DNA of 64,000 nucleotides from Streptomyces sp. CNH099. Its GTDB lineage: Bacteria > Actinomycetota > Actinomycetes > Streptomycetales > Streptomycetaceae. Of this stretch, positions 25,344 through 34,542 are shown piece after piece (positions within the stretch are counted from its first letter, which is position 1; each line of letters begins with the position of its first letter). Below the pieces are notes generated by a model. The model saw only the letters and a list, made by a program, of their open reading frames with translations. It did no database searches and had not been told where the DNA came from. The stretch spans positions 1 to 64,000 of the forward strand of contig AZWL01000018.1 of the NCBI GenBank assembly GCA_000514715.1, given 5' to 3'. A program made the position numbers and the translations under genes.

Positions 25344-26855
25344 ATGCACACGATCGAGCACTGGATCGCCGGCGGCGCCGCCGCGTCCACGTCGGCTTCC
25401 GCGCCCCGCACCGCCCCCGTCTACGACCCCGCCACCGGCCGCGAGCAGGCCCGCGTCCTGCTCGCCGAGACCGCCGACGTCGACGCCGCCGTGAGCGCCG
25501 CCGCCACGGCGTACGACAGCTGGCGGGACAGCTCGCTGTCCCAGCGGATGCGCGTGATGTTCGCCTTCCGCGAGCTGCTCGCCCGGCACGAGGACGAGCT
25601 GGCGCGCCTCGTCTCCGCGCAGCACGGCAAGGTCGTCTCCGACGCGCGCGGCGAGATCGTCCGCGGCCGGGAGGTCGTCGAGTACGCCTGCGGGATAGCC
25701 GACGCCCTCAAGGGCGGCTACTCCGACCAGTACTCGCGCGGCGTCGACGTCCTGTCGTTCCGCGAGCCGCTCGGGGTGTGCGCGGGCATCACCCCGTTCA
25801 ACTTCCCCGCGATGGTGCCGCTGTGGATGCACCCCATCGCGATCGCCACCGGCAACACCTTCGTGCTCAAGCCCAGTGAGCGCGACCCGTCCGCGTCGAA
25901 CCTGATCGCGCAGCTGTACGCGGACGCCGGGCTGCCCGACGGCGTGTTCAACGTCGTCCACGGCGACAGGACCGCCGTCGACGCGATCCTCGACCACCCC
26001 GGCATCTCCGCCGTCTCCTTCGTCGGCTCCACCCCCGTCGCCACGTACGTGCACGAGCGCGCCACCGCCGCCGGCAAGCGCGTCCAGGCGCTCGGCGGCG
26101 CCAAGAACCACGCCGTCGTCCTGCCGGACGCGGACCTCGACTACGCCTCCGACCAGCTCGTCGCCGCCGCCTACGGCTCCGCCGGCGAGCGCTGCATGGC
26201 GATCTCCGTCGCCGTCGCGGTCGGGGACGCGGCCGAGCCGCTGGTCGAGGTGCTGCGGCGGAAGGCGCAGGCGGTGCGCGTCGGGCCCGGCGACGACCCG
26301 GCCAGCGAGATGGGACCGCTGGTCACCCGCGCCGCGCAGGAGCGCGTCGAGGGCGCGGTCGCCGCGGCGGCGGCGCAGGGCGCGACGGTCGTGGTCGACG
26401 GCCGGGACCTCAAGGTCGCGGGGCACGAGGAGGGCTTCTTCACCGGCCCGACGCTGCTGGACCACGTCACCGCGGCGATGGACGCGTACCGTACGGAGAT
26501 CTTCGGCCCGGTGCTCGCCGTCGTCCGCGTCGACACCCTGGACGAGGCGATCGCGCTCATCAACGCCAACCCGTACGGCAACGGCACCGCCCTGTTCACC
26601 GGCGACGGCGCCGCCGCCCGGCGCTTCCAGCGCGGGGTGCACGTCGGGATGGTCGGCATCAACGTGCCGGTGCCGGTGCCGATGGCCGCGTACTCCTTCG
26701 GCGGCTGGAAGGACTCGCTCATCGGCGACAGCCCCGTGCACGGCCCGGAGGGCGTCCGCTTCTACACCCGCCCCAAGGTCGTCACCACCCGCTGGCCGGC
26801 CGGCGGCAACCCGGCGGCCCGCGGCGCGGCGTTCGCCTTCCCGACCGCCAACTGA
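25344..26855 (+). CDS. mmsA: CoA-acylating (methyl)malonate-semialdehyde dehydrogenase
   Basis: 503 residues of the aldehyde dehydrogenase superfamily. The catalytic Cys is in AAAYGSAGERCMAISVAVAVG and the nucleotide-binding stretch is ISAVSFVGSTPVATYVHERATAAGKRVQALGGAKNH. GGLGGxKNH and GERCMA are typical of CoA-acylating members (MmsA/IolA). Here it would turn malonic semialdehyde into acetyl-CoA with loss of CO2, the last step of the pathway. It lies 39 bases after iolD in the same operon. It could also serve valine catabolism, but location favours the IolA role. Confidence 0.93.
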   Translation: MHTIEHWIAGGAAASTSASAPRTAPVYDPATGREQARVLLAETADVDAAVSAAATAYDSWRDSSLSQRMRVMFAFRELLARHEDELARLVSAQHGKVVSDARGEIVRGREVVEYACGIADALKGGYSDQYSRGVDVLSFREPLGVCAGITPFNFPAMVPLWMHPIAIATGNTFVLKPSERDPSASNLIAQLYADAGLPDGVFNVVHGDRTAVDAILDHPGISAVSFVGSTPVATYVHERATAAGKRVQALGGAKNHAVVLPDADLDYASDQLVAAAYGSAGERCMAISVAVAVGDAAEPLVEVLRRKAQAVRVGPGDDPASEMGPLVTRAAQERVEGAVAAAAAQGATVVVDGRDLKVAGHEEGFFTGPTLLDHVTAAMDAYRTEIFGPVLAVVRVDTLDEAIALINANPYGNGTALFTGDGAAARRFQRGVHVGMVGINVPVPVPMAAYSFGGWKDSLIGDSPVHGPEGVRFYTRPKVVTTRWPAGGNPAARGAAFAFPTAN

Positions 26856-26909
26856 GCCTCGCGCCGCCCCGCAGCCCGCTACGAGCCCGAACCGAGAGGC
26901 CGCACCCTC

Positions 26910-27875
26910 ATGACGACGAACGCACCCGGCGCACCCGCCGACCCGCGCACCGCCGCGGGCCCCACCGCCGACAACCTGTGCCTGGGCTCCGCCCCCTGCT
27001 CCTGGGGGGTGTGGTTCCCCGAGGAGGAGCACCAGGTCCCGTACACCCGCTTCCTCGACGAGCTCGCCGAGACCGGCTACAAGTGGCTGGAGCTGGGCCC
27101 GTACGGCTACCTGCCCACCGACCCGCAGCGCCTCGCCGGCGAACTCGCCGACCGCGGGCTGCAGGTCTCCGGCGGCACCATCTTCGGCGCCCTGCACCGC
27201 CCGGCCGAGTGGGACGAGACGCTGGCCGCCGTCCGCCGCGTCGCCGAGCTGACCGCCGCCGCCGGCGCGCACCACCTCGTGCTCATCCCGCCGCTGTACC
27301 GCGACGAGAAGACCGGCGACTTCACCGAGCCGCCGGAGCTGACGGCCGCGCAGTGGACGGCGCTCGGCAAGGCCGCCGACGACCTCGGCAGGATCCTCCT
27401 GGACGACTACGACGTGCGGCTCGTCGTCCACCCGCACGCCGACAGCCACATCCAGACGCAGCCGGAGATCGAGCGCTTCCTGAACGCCACCGACTCCCGC
27501 TACGCCAACCTCTGCCTGGACACCGGCCACGTCGCGTACGGCGGGGGCGACAACCTCGACCTCATCCGCCGCTACGCGGAGCGCATCGGCTACGTCCACA
27601 TCAAGCAGATGGACCCGGTGATCATCGAGCAGGTCCGGGCCGAGAACCTGTCGTTCAGCGAGGCTGTCAGCCGCGGCGTGGCCGTCGAGCCGCCCGCGGG
27701 CGTGCCGAACCCGGCGGACGTCGTGGAGGCGCTGTCCGGGCTGGACGCGGAGCTGTTCGTGGTCGTGGAGCAGGACCTGTGGCCGTGCGAGCCGGAGGTG
27801 CCCATGCCGATCGCGGTCCGTACCCGCGACTACCTGGCCGGCGTCGGCCTGAGCGGCACCCGCCGCCCCCGCTGA
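26910..27875 (+). CDS. iolE: Sugar phosphate isomerase/epimerase-fold protein, likely inosose dehydratase
   Basis: 321 residues, an AP-endonuclease-2/xylose-isomerase-like TIM barrel. Key segments: LGSAPCSWGVWFPEEEHQVPYTRFLDELAETGYKWLELGPYGYL, then VVHPHADSHIQTQPEIERFLNAT (metal His), then YANLCLDTGHVAYGGGD (Asp, His), YVHIKQMDP, and FVVVEQDLWPCEPEVP. The opening matches IolE-type proteins better than IolI. It would dehydrate 2-keto-myo-inositol. A role as inosose isomerase (IolI) is the main alternative. GAGAGG precedes the ATG; the gene sits between mmsA and iolG. Confidence 0.8.
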   Translation: MTTNAPGAPADPRTAAGPTADNLCLGSAPCSWGVWFPEEEHQVPYTRFLDELAETGYKWLELGPYGYLPTDPQRLAGELADRGLQVSGGTIFGALHRPAEWDETLAAVRRVAELTAAAGAHHLVLIPPLYRDEKTGDFTEPPELTAAQWTALGKAADDLGRILLDDYDVRLVVHPHADSHIQTQPEIERFLNATDSRYANLCLDTGHVAYGGGDNLDLIRRYAERIGYVHIKQMDPVIIEQVRAENLSFSEAVSRGVAVEPPAGVPNPADVVEALSGLDAELFVVVEQDLWPCEPEVPMPIAVRTRDYLAGVGLSGTRRPR

Positions 27876-27904
27876 GAACGAGCCTGAACAAGGAGCACGC
27901 AGTC

Positions 27905-28912
27905 ATGACCGTACGCATCGGCGTCGTCGGCACCGGCGCCATCGGCCGCGAGCACATCGAGCGCCTCACCCGCACCGTCAGCGGCGCCCGCGTCAGCGCC
28001 GTCGCCGACATCGACGCGGCGCTCGCCGAGAAGGCCGCGGCGGCGGCGGGCGGCGCGCGGGTCGCGGCGGACGTACCGGAGCTGATCACGGCCGACGACG
28101 TGGACGCCGTGCTCGTCACGTCCTGGCACGCCGCCCACGCCGAGCACGTGCTCGCCGCCGTCGCCGCGGGCAAGCCGGTGCTCTGCGAGAAGCCGCTCGC
28201 CACCACCGCCGACGACGCGCTGCGCGTGCTGGCCGCGGAGGAGGCGCACGGGCGGCGGCTGGTGCAGGTCGGGTTCATGCGCCGCTTCGACCCGGGGTAC
28301 CGGGAGCTGCGGCGCGTCATCGCCGGCGGCGGCATCGGCCGGCCGCTGATGATGCACTGCGCCCACCGCAACCGGACCCAGGGCGAGCGGTACACCACCG
28401 AGATGGCCGCGCAGGACACCGCCGTGCACGAGATCGACGCCGCCCGCTGGCTCCTGGGCGAGGAGATCGTCTCGGCGCAGGTCATCATGCCGCGCGCCAC
28501 CGACCACCGCTTCCCGCACCTGCGGGACCCGCAGTTCATGCTCTTCGAGACGGCCGGCGGGGTCCGTATCGACCTGGAGGTCTTCGTCAACTGCCAGTAC
28601 GGCTACGACATCCGGTGCGAGACGGTCGGCGAGACGGGCCTCGTCCGGCTCCCCGACCCGGCGCGCGCCGAGATCCGGTCGGCGGGGCGGGTCGGCACGG
28701 AGATCGACCAGGAGTGGGGCGGGCGCTTCGCCGAGGCGTTCGACGTGGAGGTGCAGGCGTGGGTCGACTCGGTCGCCGACGGCGCGGCCACCGGCCCGAG
28801 CGCCTGGGACGGCTACGCCGCCACGGCGGTCGCCGCGGCCACCGTCGAGGCGCAGCGCACGGGCGCGGTGGTGGACGTCGACCTCGCCCCGCGCCCGGCG
28901 TTCTACGCCTGA
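27905..28912 (+). CDS. iolG: Inositol 2-dehydrogenase (Gfo/Idh/MocA family)
   Basis: 335 residues from the ATG at 27905 with AAGGAG upstream. The Rossmann motif RIGVVGTGAIGREH and the catalytic EKPLATTADDAL lysine motif are clear. The C-terminal domain has QVGFMRRFDPGYRELRRVIA, TAVHEIDAARWLLGE and EVFVNCQYGYDIRCETVGE, typical of IolG. It oxidises myo-inositol (or an isomer) to the inosose, the first step. Last gene of the operon; a strong terminator hairpin follows five bases later. Confidence 0.93.
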   Translation: MTVRIGVVGTGAIGREHIERLTRTVSGARVSAVADIDAALAEKAAAAAGGARVAADVPELITADDVDAVLVTSWHAAHAEHVLAAVAAGKPVLCEKPLATTADDALRVLAAEEAHGRRLVQVGFMRRFDPGYRELRRVIAGGGIGRPLMMHCAHRNRTQGERYTTEMAAQDTAVHEIDAARWLLGEEIVSAQVIMPRATDHRFPHLRDPQFMLFETAGGVRIDLEVFVNCQYGYDIRCETVGETGLVRLPDPARAEIRSAGRVGTEIDQEWGGRFAEAFDVEVQAWVDSVADGAATGPSAWDGYAATAVAAATVEAQRTGAVVDVDLAPRPAFYA

Positions 28913-28916
28913 CGAC

Positions 28917-28964
28917 TTCCCGCGGCCCGGCCCCACCGCGGGGGGAGGGGCCGGGCCGCGGGAA
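28917..28964. terminator. Bidirectional terminator between iolG and XPB
   Basis: A perfect 18-bp inverted repeat (TTCCCGCGGCCCGGCCCC at 28917-28934 and its complement at 28947-28964) with a 12-base loop. It lies in the 75-bp gap between two convergent genes and would end both transcripts. Confidence 0.9.
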
Positions 28965-28987
28965 CCCCGCCCCGTCCCGCGGCGGGG

Positions 28988-30634
28988 TCAGACGTCGTCG
29001 CCGGCGAGGACGTCGTCCGCGTCCGTGATCCGGTACGCGTACCCCTGCTCGGCGAGGAACCGCTGCCGGTGCGCGGCGAAGTCCTGGTCGATGGTGTCGC
29101 GGGCGACGAGCGAGTAGAACCGGGCCTCGTGCCCGTCCTCCTTCGGCCGCAGCACCCGGCCGAGCCGCTGCGCCTCCTCCTGCCGCGACCCGAACGTGCC
29201 GGAGACCTGGATGGCGACCGTCGCCTCCGGCAGGTCGACCGAGAAGTTCGCGACCTTCGACACCACCAGGACGCCGATCTCGCCGCTGCGGAAGGCGTCG
29301 AACAGCTTCTCCCGGCGGGCGTTGGTCGTCTCGCCCTTGATGACCGGCGCGTCCAGATGCTCGCCCAGCTCGTCGAGCTGGTCGATGTACTGCCCGATGA
29401 CCAGCGTCTGCTGCCCCGCGTGCCGGGCGACGAGCGCCTCGGCGACCCTGCGCTTGGTGTCGGTCGTGGCGCAGAAGCGGTACTTCTCCTCCGACTCCGC
29501 CGTGGCGTACGCCAGCCGCTCGGCGTCCGTGAGGTTCACCCGCACCTCGACGCAGTCCGCGGGCGCGATGTAGCCCTGCGCCTCGATCTCCTTCCACGGG
29601 GCGTCGAAGCGCTTGGGCCCGATGAGCGAGAACACGTCGGACTCGCGGCCGTCCTCCCGCACCAGCGTGGCCGTCAGCCCGAGCCGGCGGCGCGCCTGGA
29701 GGTCGGCGGTGAACTTGAAGACGGGCGCCGGCAGCAGGTGCACCTCGTCGTAGACGATGAGCCCCCAGTCGCGGGAGTCGAACAGCTCCAGGTGCGGGTA
29801 GACGCCTTTGCGGCGCGTCGTCAGCACCTGGTACGTGGCGATGGTGACCGGGCGGATCTCCTTGCGGGCGCCGCTGTACTCGCCGACCTCCTGCTCGGTC
29901 AGCGATGTCCGGCGCAGCAGCTCGCTCTTCCACTGCCGGGCCGCGACCGTGTTCGTCACGAGGATCAGCGTCGTCGCCTTCGCCTCGGCCATCGCGCCGG
30001 CGCCGACGAGCGTCTTGCCCGCCCCGCAGGGCAGCACGACGACCCCGGAGCCGCCGTGCCAGAAGCCCTCGACGGCCTGTTTCTGGTACGGCCGCAGCCC
30101 CCAGCCGTCCTCCACCAGCGAGATCGGGTGCGCCTCCCCGTCCACGTACCCCGCGAGGTCCTCGGCGGGCCAGCCGAGCTTCAGCAGCGCCTGCTTGATC
30201 TGCCCGCGCTCCGACGGGTGCACGGCGACGGTGTCGTCGCCGAGCCGCGCCCCGACCAGCGGCTGGATCCGCTTGGAGCGCAGGATCTCCTCCAGCACCG
30301 GCCGGTCGCTGGTGGAGAGCACCAGGCCGTGCGCCGGGTCCTTGGTGAGCGTCAGCCGCCCGTACCGCGCCATGGTCTCGGCGACGTCCACGAGCAGCGC
30401 GTGCGGCACGGGATAGCGCGAGTACGTCACGAGCGCGTCCACGACCTGCTCCGCGTCGTGCCCGGCGGCCCGCGCGTTCCACAGGCCCAGCGGCGTGACG
30501 CGGTAGGTGTGGATGTGCTCCGGGGCGCGCTCCAGCTCGGCGAAGGGCGCGATGGCGCGCCGGCACTCCTCCGCCAGCTCGTGGTCCACTTCCAGCAGGA
30601 GCGTCTTGTCCGACTGCACGATCAGGCAGGACAT
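28988..30634 (-). CDS. DNA repair helicase XPB
   Basis: 548 residues, the usual size of the bacterial XPB. The N-terminal damage-recognition region is followed by helicase motifs: I in VVVLPCGAGKTLVGAGAM, II in LIVYDEVHLLPA (DEVH), III in LGLTATLVRED, then the C-terminal motifs FSVDLPEATVAIQVSGTFGSRQEEAQRLGRVLRPK. It unwinds DNA 3' to 5' in repair. The upstream gap of 130 bp to the Pycsar-type gene holds its promoter. In Streptomyces this helicase usually lies near the Helicase_C_3/WYL-like gene seen here at 38067. Confidence 0.93.
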   Translation of the reverse strand: MSCLIVQSDKTLLLEVDHELAEECRRAIAPFAELERAPEHIHTYRVTPLGLWNARAAGHDAEQVVDALVTYSRYPVPHALLVDVAETMARYGRLTLTKDPAHGLVLSTSDRPVLEEILRSKRIQPLVGARLGDDTVAVHPSERGQIKQALLKLGWPAEDLAGYVDGEAHPISLVEDGWGLRPYQKQAVEGFWHGGSGVVVLPCGAGKTLVGAGAMAEAKATTLILVTNTVAARQWKSELLRRTSLTEQEVGEYSGARKEIRPVTIATYQVLTTRRKGVYPHLELFDSRDWGLIVYDEVHLLPAPVFKFTADLQARRRLGLTATLVREDGRESDVFSLIGPKRFDAPWKEIEAQGYIAPADCVEVRVNLTDAERLAYATAESEEKYRFCATTDTKRRVAEALVARHAGQQTLVIGQYIDQLDELGEHLDAPVIKGETTNARREKLFDAFRSGEIGVLVVSKVANFSVDLPEATVAIQVSGTFGSRQEEAQRLGRVLRPKEDGHEARFYSLVARDTIDQDFAAHRQRFLAEQGYAYRITDADDVLAGDDV

Positions 30635-30764
30635 GCCGGACCTCCTCCCACTGCCGGACCCTGTCGCGCCCGGATCGGAAACTCGGGAAACAGGAAAGTC
30701 TACCTCGGTGCGGCACGGCAGCGCGGCGAGCAGCGGGCGGCGGCCGGGGCCCCTCGCACCCGTG

Positions 30765-31268
30765 TCACCCGGTGTGCAGGGACGCGGCGGCGGCGAGCGT
30801 GAGGCCCGCGACGATGCAGCAGATGCCCCAGCGGATGGACCGGTACTTGCCTGCCAGGATTCCGCTCAGGTCGCGGAACTGCGTGAGCAGCCACTCCGTC
30901 GGCGCCTCGCCCGCCCGCGACACGAGACACACCAGCTGCGCCAGCTCCGCGCCGTGCAGGGCGTCGGCGTAGTACGTCACCCCCGTCGTCGTACGCCGGG
31001 TCCGGGTCCTGGGCAGCACCGTCCCGATCAGCAGCGCGACGCCGAGGAGCCAGACGCCGCCCGCCCCGGCCCAGAGCAGGGCGCCCTCGTCCAGGCTCCG
31101 CCTCGGCGTCCGGCTGCCGACGAACACGGGCAGCGCCAGGGCGCCGGACAGCAGGATGGACGCCTTGGTGTCCGCCCGCGCGAGGTCCTCGCGCGTCGCG
31201 GCCACCAGCCGTTCCGCTATGTACAGCGCCGCGTCCGGCACCCGCTGTCCAGCACCCCGGGGGGTCAT
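30765..31268 (-). CDS. Pycsar-type membrane effector (PycTM / DUF5706-like)
   Basis: 167 residues. The N-terminal ARADTKASILLSGALALPVFVG matches the D-x-KA...L signature that opens PycTM proteins. Further membrane helices are LLWAGAGGVWLLGVALLIGTVLP and IRWGICCIVAGLTLAAAASL. Between them is the soluble YYADALHGAELAQLVCLVSRAGE stretch, likely the ligand-sensing part. In Pycsar defence such proteins are gated by cyclic pyrimidine nucleotides and disrupt the membrane. Its ATG overlaps the stop of the SPFH gene in an ATGA, making it the last gene of a four-gene operon that begins with a cyclase-like protein. The family call is from motif memory; the role is inference. Confidence 0.78.
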   Translation of the reverse strand: MTPRGAGQRVPDAALYIAERLVAATREDLARADTKASILLSGALALPVFVGSRTPRRSLDEGALLWAGAGGVWLLGVALLIGTVLPRTRTRRTTTGVTYYADALHGAELAQLVCLVSRAGEAPTEWLLTQFRDLSGILAGKYRSIRWGICCIVAGLTLAAAASLHTG

Positions 31269-32356
31269 CGCGGGTCGTCCCGGGCCCCGGGCGGCGGCGG
31301 GGGAGCGGCCGGCATCGGCGGGACGTCGGCGGGGATGACGGACGCGCCGTTGTCGGCCCCGGCGTCCGGAGGTTCCGCCGGCCCGTCGTGCGGCTCGGGC
31401 GCCTCGGGCGCCGGCGGAAGGGGCAGGGACGTGGGCGGCTCCGGCAGGCCGCTCTCGCCGAGCACCCCGCCCGCCACGCTGCGGCCGAAGTCGATCAGCC
31501 GCTGCACCTGGTCCTCCACCTGGTGACGCTGCACCACGCCGGCGTCGATGAGCCGCCCCAGATAGTCCAGCGCCCCGGTCCGCTGCTCCTTGGCCAGCTG
31601 CTGGATCTGCTGCAGGACGCCCACGGCCCGCGAGGGGTCCTGGGCCATGAGGAACGCGTACTGCTCCGACTCGCCGGCGCTGATCAGCTGGCGCGCGTGC
31701 TCGATGTTCGCCTGGGTGCGCTTCTGCTCGGCCTTGTCCCGCGCCATGGTGACCTCGGAGGTGTGCGACACGTCGACCAGCGCGCCGAAGTACTTCTGCG
31801 CGGCCGCGCCCAGGTCGATGCGGACGTACACCTGCGTCACCAGGCCAAGACCGGCCCCGAAGTCGTTCCAGCGGCCGTTGGCCAGCTCCGTCTGTATCGC
31901 CTCGTCCGCCGCCTGGGCCCGGTCCAGGCCGTACTGGCGCGAGATCCCGCGCAGCCGGGCGAGCAGCTCGGGGCGCAGCATCCTCGCGACGTCCACGACC
32001 CGCTTCTCCGCGGCGAGATAGAAGTCCTGGACCTCCCAGTTGACGTCGGCCTCGGCGACGAACTCGGCCTGGTCCTGGTAGGAGGGCAGTTCCACCCGGA
32101 ACGAGACCTGGTGCCTGCCGCGGGCGATCAGGCAGACGGAGGTCGGCTTGCCGACGAGCGGCTTGTCGACGTGGTGCGCCCCGCGCACCGTCACGATGCT
32201 GTGGCCGCCGTTCTTGTAGAACAGCACGGAGGCCACCTGCGCACCGCGGTGCTTGTATCCCTTCATGGGGCTGAACTCCCTGATGAAGGGGCCCAGCAGC
32301 GGGTGCGGCAGCTGAATGTCCGGGTTGGGTGCCGGGGGTCTGTAGTTCGACGTCAC
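31265..32356 (-). CDS. SPFH/band-7-like protein with proline-rich tail
   Basis: 363 residues from the GTG at 32356 (VTSNYRPPAPNPDIQLPHPLLGPFI), overlapping the previous gene's stop (GTGA). Residues about 40-200 have the band-7 pattern: VSFRVELPSYQDQAEFVAEADVNWEV, then VARMLRPELLARLRGISRQYGLDRAQAADEAIQTEL, then GLGLVTQVYVRIDLG. A charged helical region (TSEVTMARDKAEQKRTQANIEHARQL) may drive oligomerisation. The last 60 residues are Pro/Ala rich and disordered. No membrane anchor is obvious. SPFH proteins scaffold membrane microdomains, so it may assemble or hold the membrane effector encoded next. Confidence 0.75.
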   Translation of the reverse strand: MTSNYRPPAPNPDIQLPHPLLGPFIREFSPMKGYKHRGAQVASVLFYKNGGHSIVTVRGAHHVDKPLVGKPTSVCLIARGRHQVSFRVELPSYQDQAEFVAEADVNWEVQDFYLAAEKRVVDVARMLRPELLARLRGISRQYGLDRAQAADEAIQTELANGRWNDFGAGLGLVTQVYVRIDLGAAAQKYFGALVDVSHTSEVTMARDKAEQKRTQANIEHARQLISAGESEQYAFLMAQDPSRAVGVLQQIQQLAKEQRTGALDYLGRLIDAGVVQRHQVEDQVQRLIDFGRSVAGGVLGESGLPEPPTSLPLPPAPEAPEPHDGPAEPPDAGADNGASVIPADVPPMPAAPPPPPGARDDPR

Positions 32357-34542
32357 CTTGTGCCTTCTCCCTGGACCGCGCGCCGCAGGAGGCGGGCGTG
32401 GTCCTGTGCCAACGGCTGGTAGGGGTCCTGCGTCAACTCGTGGATGAGCGACAGCAGTCGCTTCTTGTCGTCCTCGGTGTGCAGCAAGTGGCGCAGGAGG
32501 CGCAGCAGAGCCGCGGCCCACGGCCTGCCCGCGGAGCGGGTGAACCAGTCCTCCACCGTCTCCAGGGCCGACTCGTACGAGCGCGCGGTGTTCAGGGCGG
32601 TCCACAGCAGCCCCGCCAGCCCGGACGCGTGCTCGGGCCGGGCCTCCGCCAGCGCGACGAGCAGGGGGACCTCCCCGAGATGCGCGATCTCGGGGGCCGG
32701 GTTCCACACCTCGTCGACCCTGGTCCCGGCGAGGAACAGGGTGCTCTGCAGGCCCAGGTTCTGGTATTCGGGGCGGGCGTCGCCCAGCCAGCCGCGCACC
32801 CGCCGCATGGGCAGCGGCGCCACCGTCGAGCCCATCAGCTGCACGATGTTCTGCGCGGCGTCCACCCGCGCCTCGCCCTCCTGCCAGGTGCCCACCGTGC
32901 CGAGCAGGTCGAGCGCCCGGGCGACGGACTCGGCGGCCCGGCCGCGGCCGAGGACGACGGCGGCGGTGCGGCGGAGCCCGGCGGAGCCCTCCACGGCCCA
33001 GCGCCGTACCAGCGCCGCGACGGCCTGCCCCACGTGCGGGTCGGTGAGCGCCAGGTCGAGGGCCGTCGCGGCGAACAGCCGCCTGCGGGCCTGCGACGCG
33101 GCGGCCATGGGCTGCAGGATGTGCTGGACCGTGTGCGAGCAGTCGAAGCGGCACAGGGCGCCGGCGGCGAGGGCGGCGCGGACCCACACCTGGGCGCGCG
33201 GGTCGTCGCACAGCGAACTCAGCCAGCGCAGCACGGGCCCGCGGACGTTGTGCCGGTACTGCCACAGGTGCTCCAGGACGGCGGGCGCGAGGCGTTCGCC
33301 GGCGTAGCGGACGGTGCGTACCGGGACGTCCTCGTCGCCGAGGGCCTCGGTGCCGGCTTCCGTGACGGCCCGTGCGGCGACGAGGCGGGCGTCGAGGTCC
33401 TGGCTGAAGAGCGGCCGGCCCGGGGCGTTGTCGGGGTCCGTGGTCACGGCGAACTCCCACGTGAGCAGCTCGGCCGCCTCGACCACGGCGCTGACGGACG
33501 CGTGGCCGAGCACGGCGAGCGAGACGCGGAGGGCGGAGTCGCGCAGCCGCGGCAGCTCCTCGACCCGCTCGCCGTTCGCGAACCAGACCGCCGCCTGGCG
33601 CATCGCGAAGTCCCGGCACTCGTCGAGCAGCTCCTCCTGCGGGAGGGCGCCGGTGACGCGGCGGGCCAGCAGCCCGGCGAGCCGCGTCGCCTCGGCGGGC
33701 AGCAGCTCGCCGAGGCCCAGCGCGGTCGTGACGTCCTCGGACCGGGCCAGCCCGCGCGCCTCCTCGACGAGGTCGGGCCGGTCGGCGAGGGCGTACCGGA
33801 GCTGGCTGTCCAGCACCTCGTCGGCGCCGGCCGGACGGAACGTGAGCCGGTAGCGGCCCGCCGCGGCCGGCGCGTGGCCGTCCTCCGGGACGGCGAGCAG
33901 CACGCCGTACGCCTCGCGGCGCTCCAGGATGCCGCGCAGCCGGTCGAGTTCCAACTCGCCGGGGAAGGCGTCGGGCTCCAGGGCGAAGCCGCGCCCGGCG
34001 GTGAGGTGTTCGGCCTCCAGCTCCTTCAGGTCGGTCGCCGGGTCGAGGCGGGCCACGCTGCCGCGGGACAGGTCGTCGAGGAGGGACAGCGCGGTGAACA
34101 TCCGGCCGGTGCCGGAGCGGCCGAGCAGGACGATCAGCCGGTCCGCCCGCAGCCGGCTCTTGAACTCGGCGTAGCCGGGCGGCTCGTGCAGGGTGTCGCG
34201 GAGCGTGGTCAGCTCCTCCGCGGCCACCGGGCCGGCGAGCACCCGGGCCTGCTGCCCGATGTGGAAGCTGAAGGTGCCGATGCTGCCGGCCGACACGTAG
34301 CCGCTGGAGTCGTGCAGGTTGAACGTGGAGCGCGCCTCGCGGTACGTCCGGGACGCGGCGGCCCGCGACTCCGCGGGGTCGTCGTCCCCGGCACCGGCGT
34401 CCCGGGCGCCGGCGGCGCCGAAGAGCCGGTCGTCGGGCCGGGGGCCGGCGCCGTCGTCGGCGGCGCCCCCGGGCTCGCGGGCGCCGCCCCGGTCGGCGCC
34501 CGCCGCGTCGCGGTCGGGCGCGGGCGCGCTGTCGGCGCTCAC
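32353..34542 (-). CDS. P-loop-like protein with alpha-helical repeats, operon partner of the cyclase-like protein
   Basis: 729 residues. The N-terminal 65 are disordered and acidic. FNLHDSSGYVSAGSIGTFSFHIGQ is a short Gly/Ser-punctuated beta motif like those at the start of Streptomyces conflict-system proteins. RLIVLLGRSGTGRMFTALSLL resembles a Walker A but has Arg in place of the catalytic Lys, so ATP hydrolysis is doubtful. From about residue 230 to the end the protein is Leu/Ala-rich helices (for example SAGLRRTAAVVLGRGRAAESVARALDLL), like HEAT repeats. It overlaps the cyclase-like gene upstream and the SPFH gene downstream by four bases each. It is probably the sensor or regulatory subunit. 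Confidence 0.72.
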   Translation of the reverse strand: MSADSAPAPDRDAAGADRGGAREPGGAADDGAGPRPDDRLFGAAGARDAGAGDDDPAESRAAASRTYREARSTFNLHDSSGYVSAGSIGTFSFHIGQQARVLAGPVAAEELTTLRDTLHEPPGYAEFKSRLRADRLIVLLGRSGTGRMFTALSLLDDLSRGSVARLDPATDLKELEAEHLTAGRGFALEPDAFPGELELDRLRGILERREAYGVLLAVPEDGHAPAAAGRYRLTFRPAGADEVLDSQLRYALADRPDLVEEARGLARSEDVTTALGLGELLPAEATRLAGLLARRVTGALPQEELLDECRDFAMRQAAVWFANGERVEELPRLRDSALRVSLAVLGHASVSAVVEAAELLTWEFAVTTDPDNAPGRPLFSQDLDARLVAARAVTEAGTEALGDEDVPVRTVRYAGERLAPAVLEHLWQYRHNVRGPVLRWLSSLCDDPRAQVWVRAALAAGALCRFDCSHTVQHILQPMAAASQARRRLFAATALDLALTDPHVGQAVAALVRRWAVEGSAGLRRTAAVVLGRGRAAESVARALDLLGTVGTWQEGEARVDAAQNIVQLMGSTVAPLPMRRVRGWLGDARPEYQNLGLQSTLFLAGTRVDEVWNPAPEIAHLGEVPLLVALAEARPEHASGLAGLLWTALNTARSYESALETVEDWFTRSAGRPWAAALLRLLRHLLHTEDDKKRLLSLIHELTQDPYQPLAQDHARLLRRAVQGEGTR

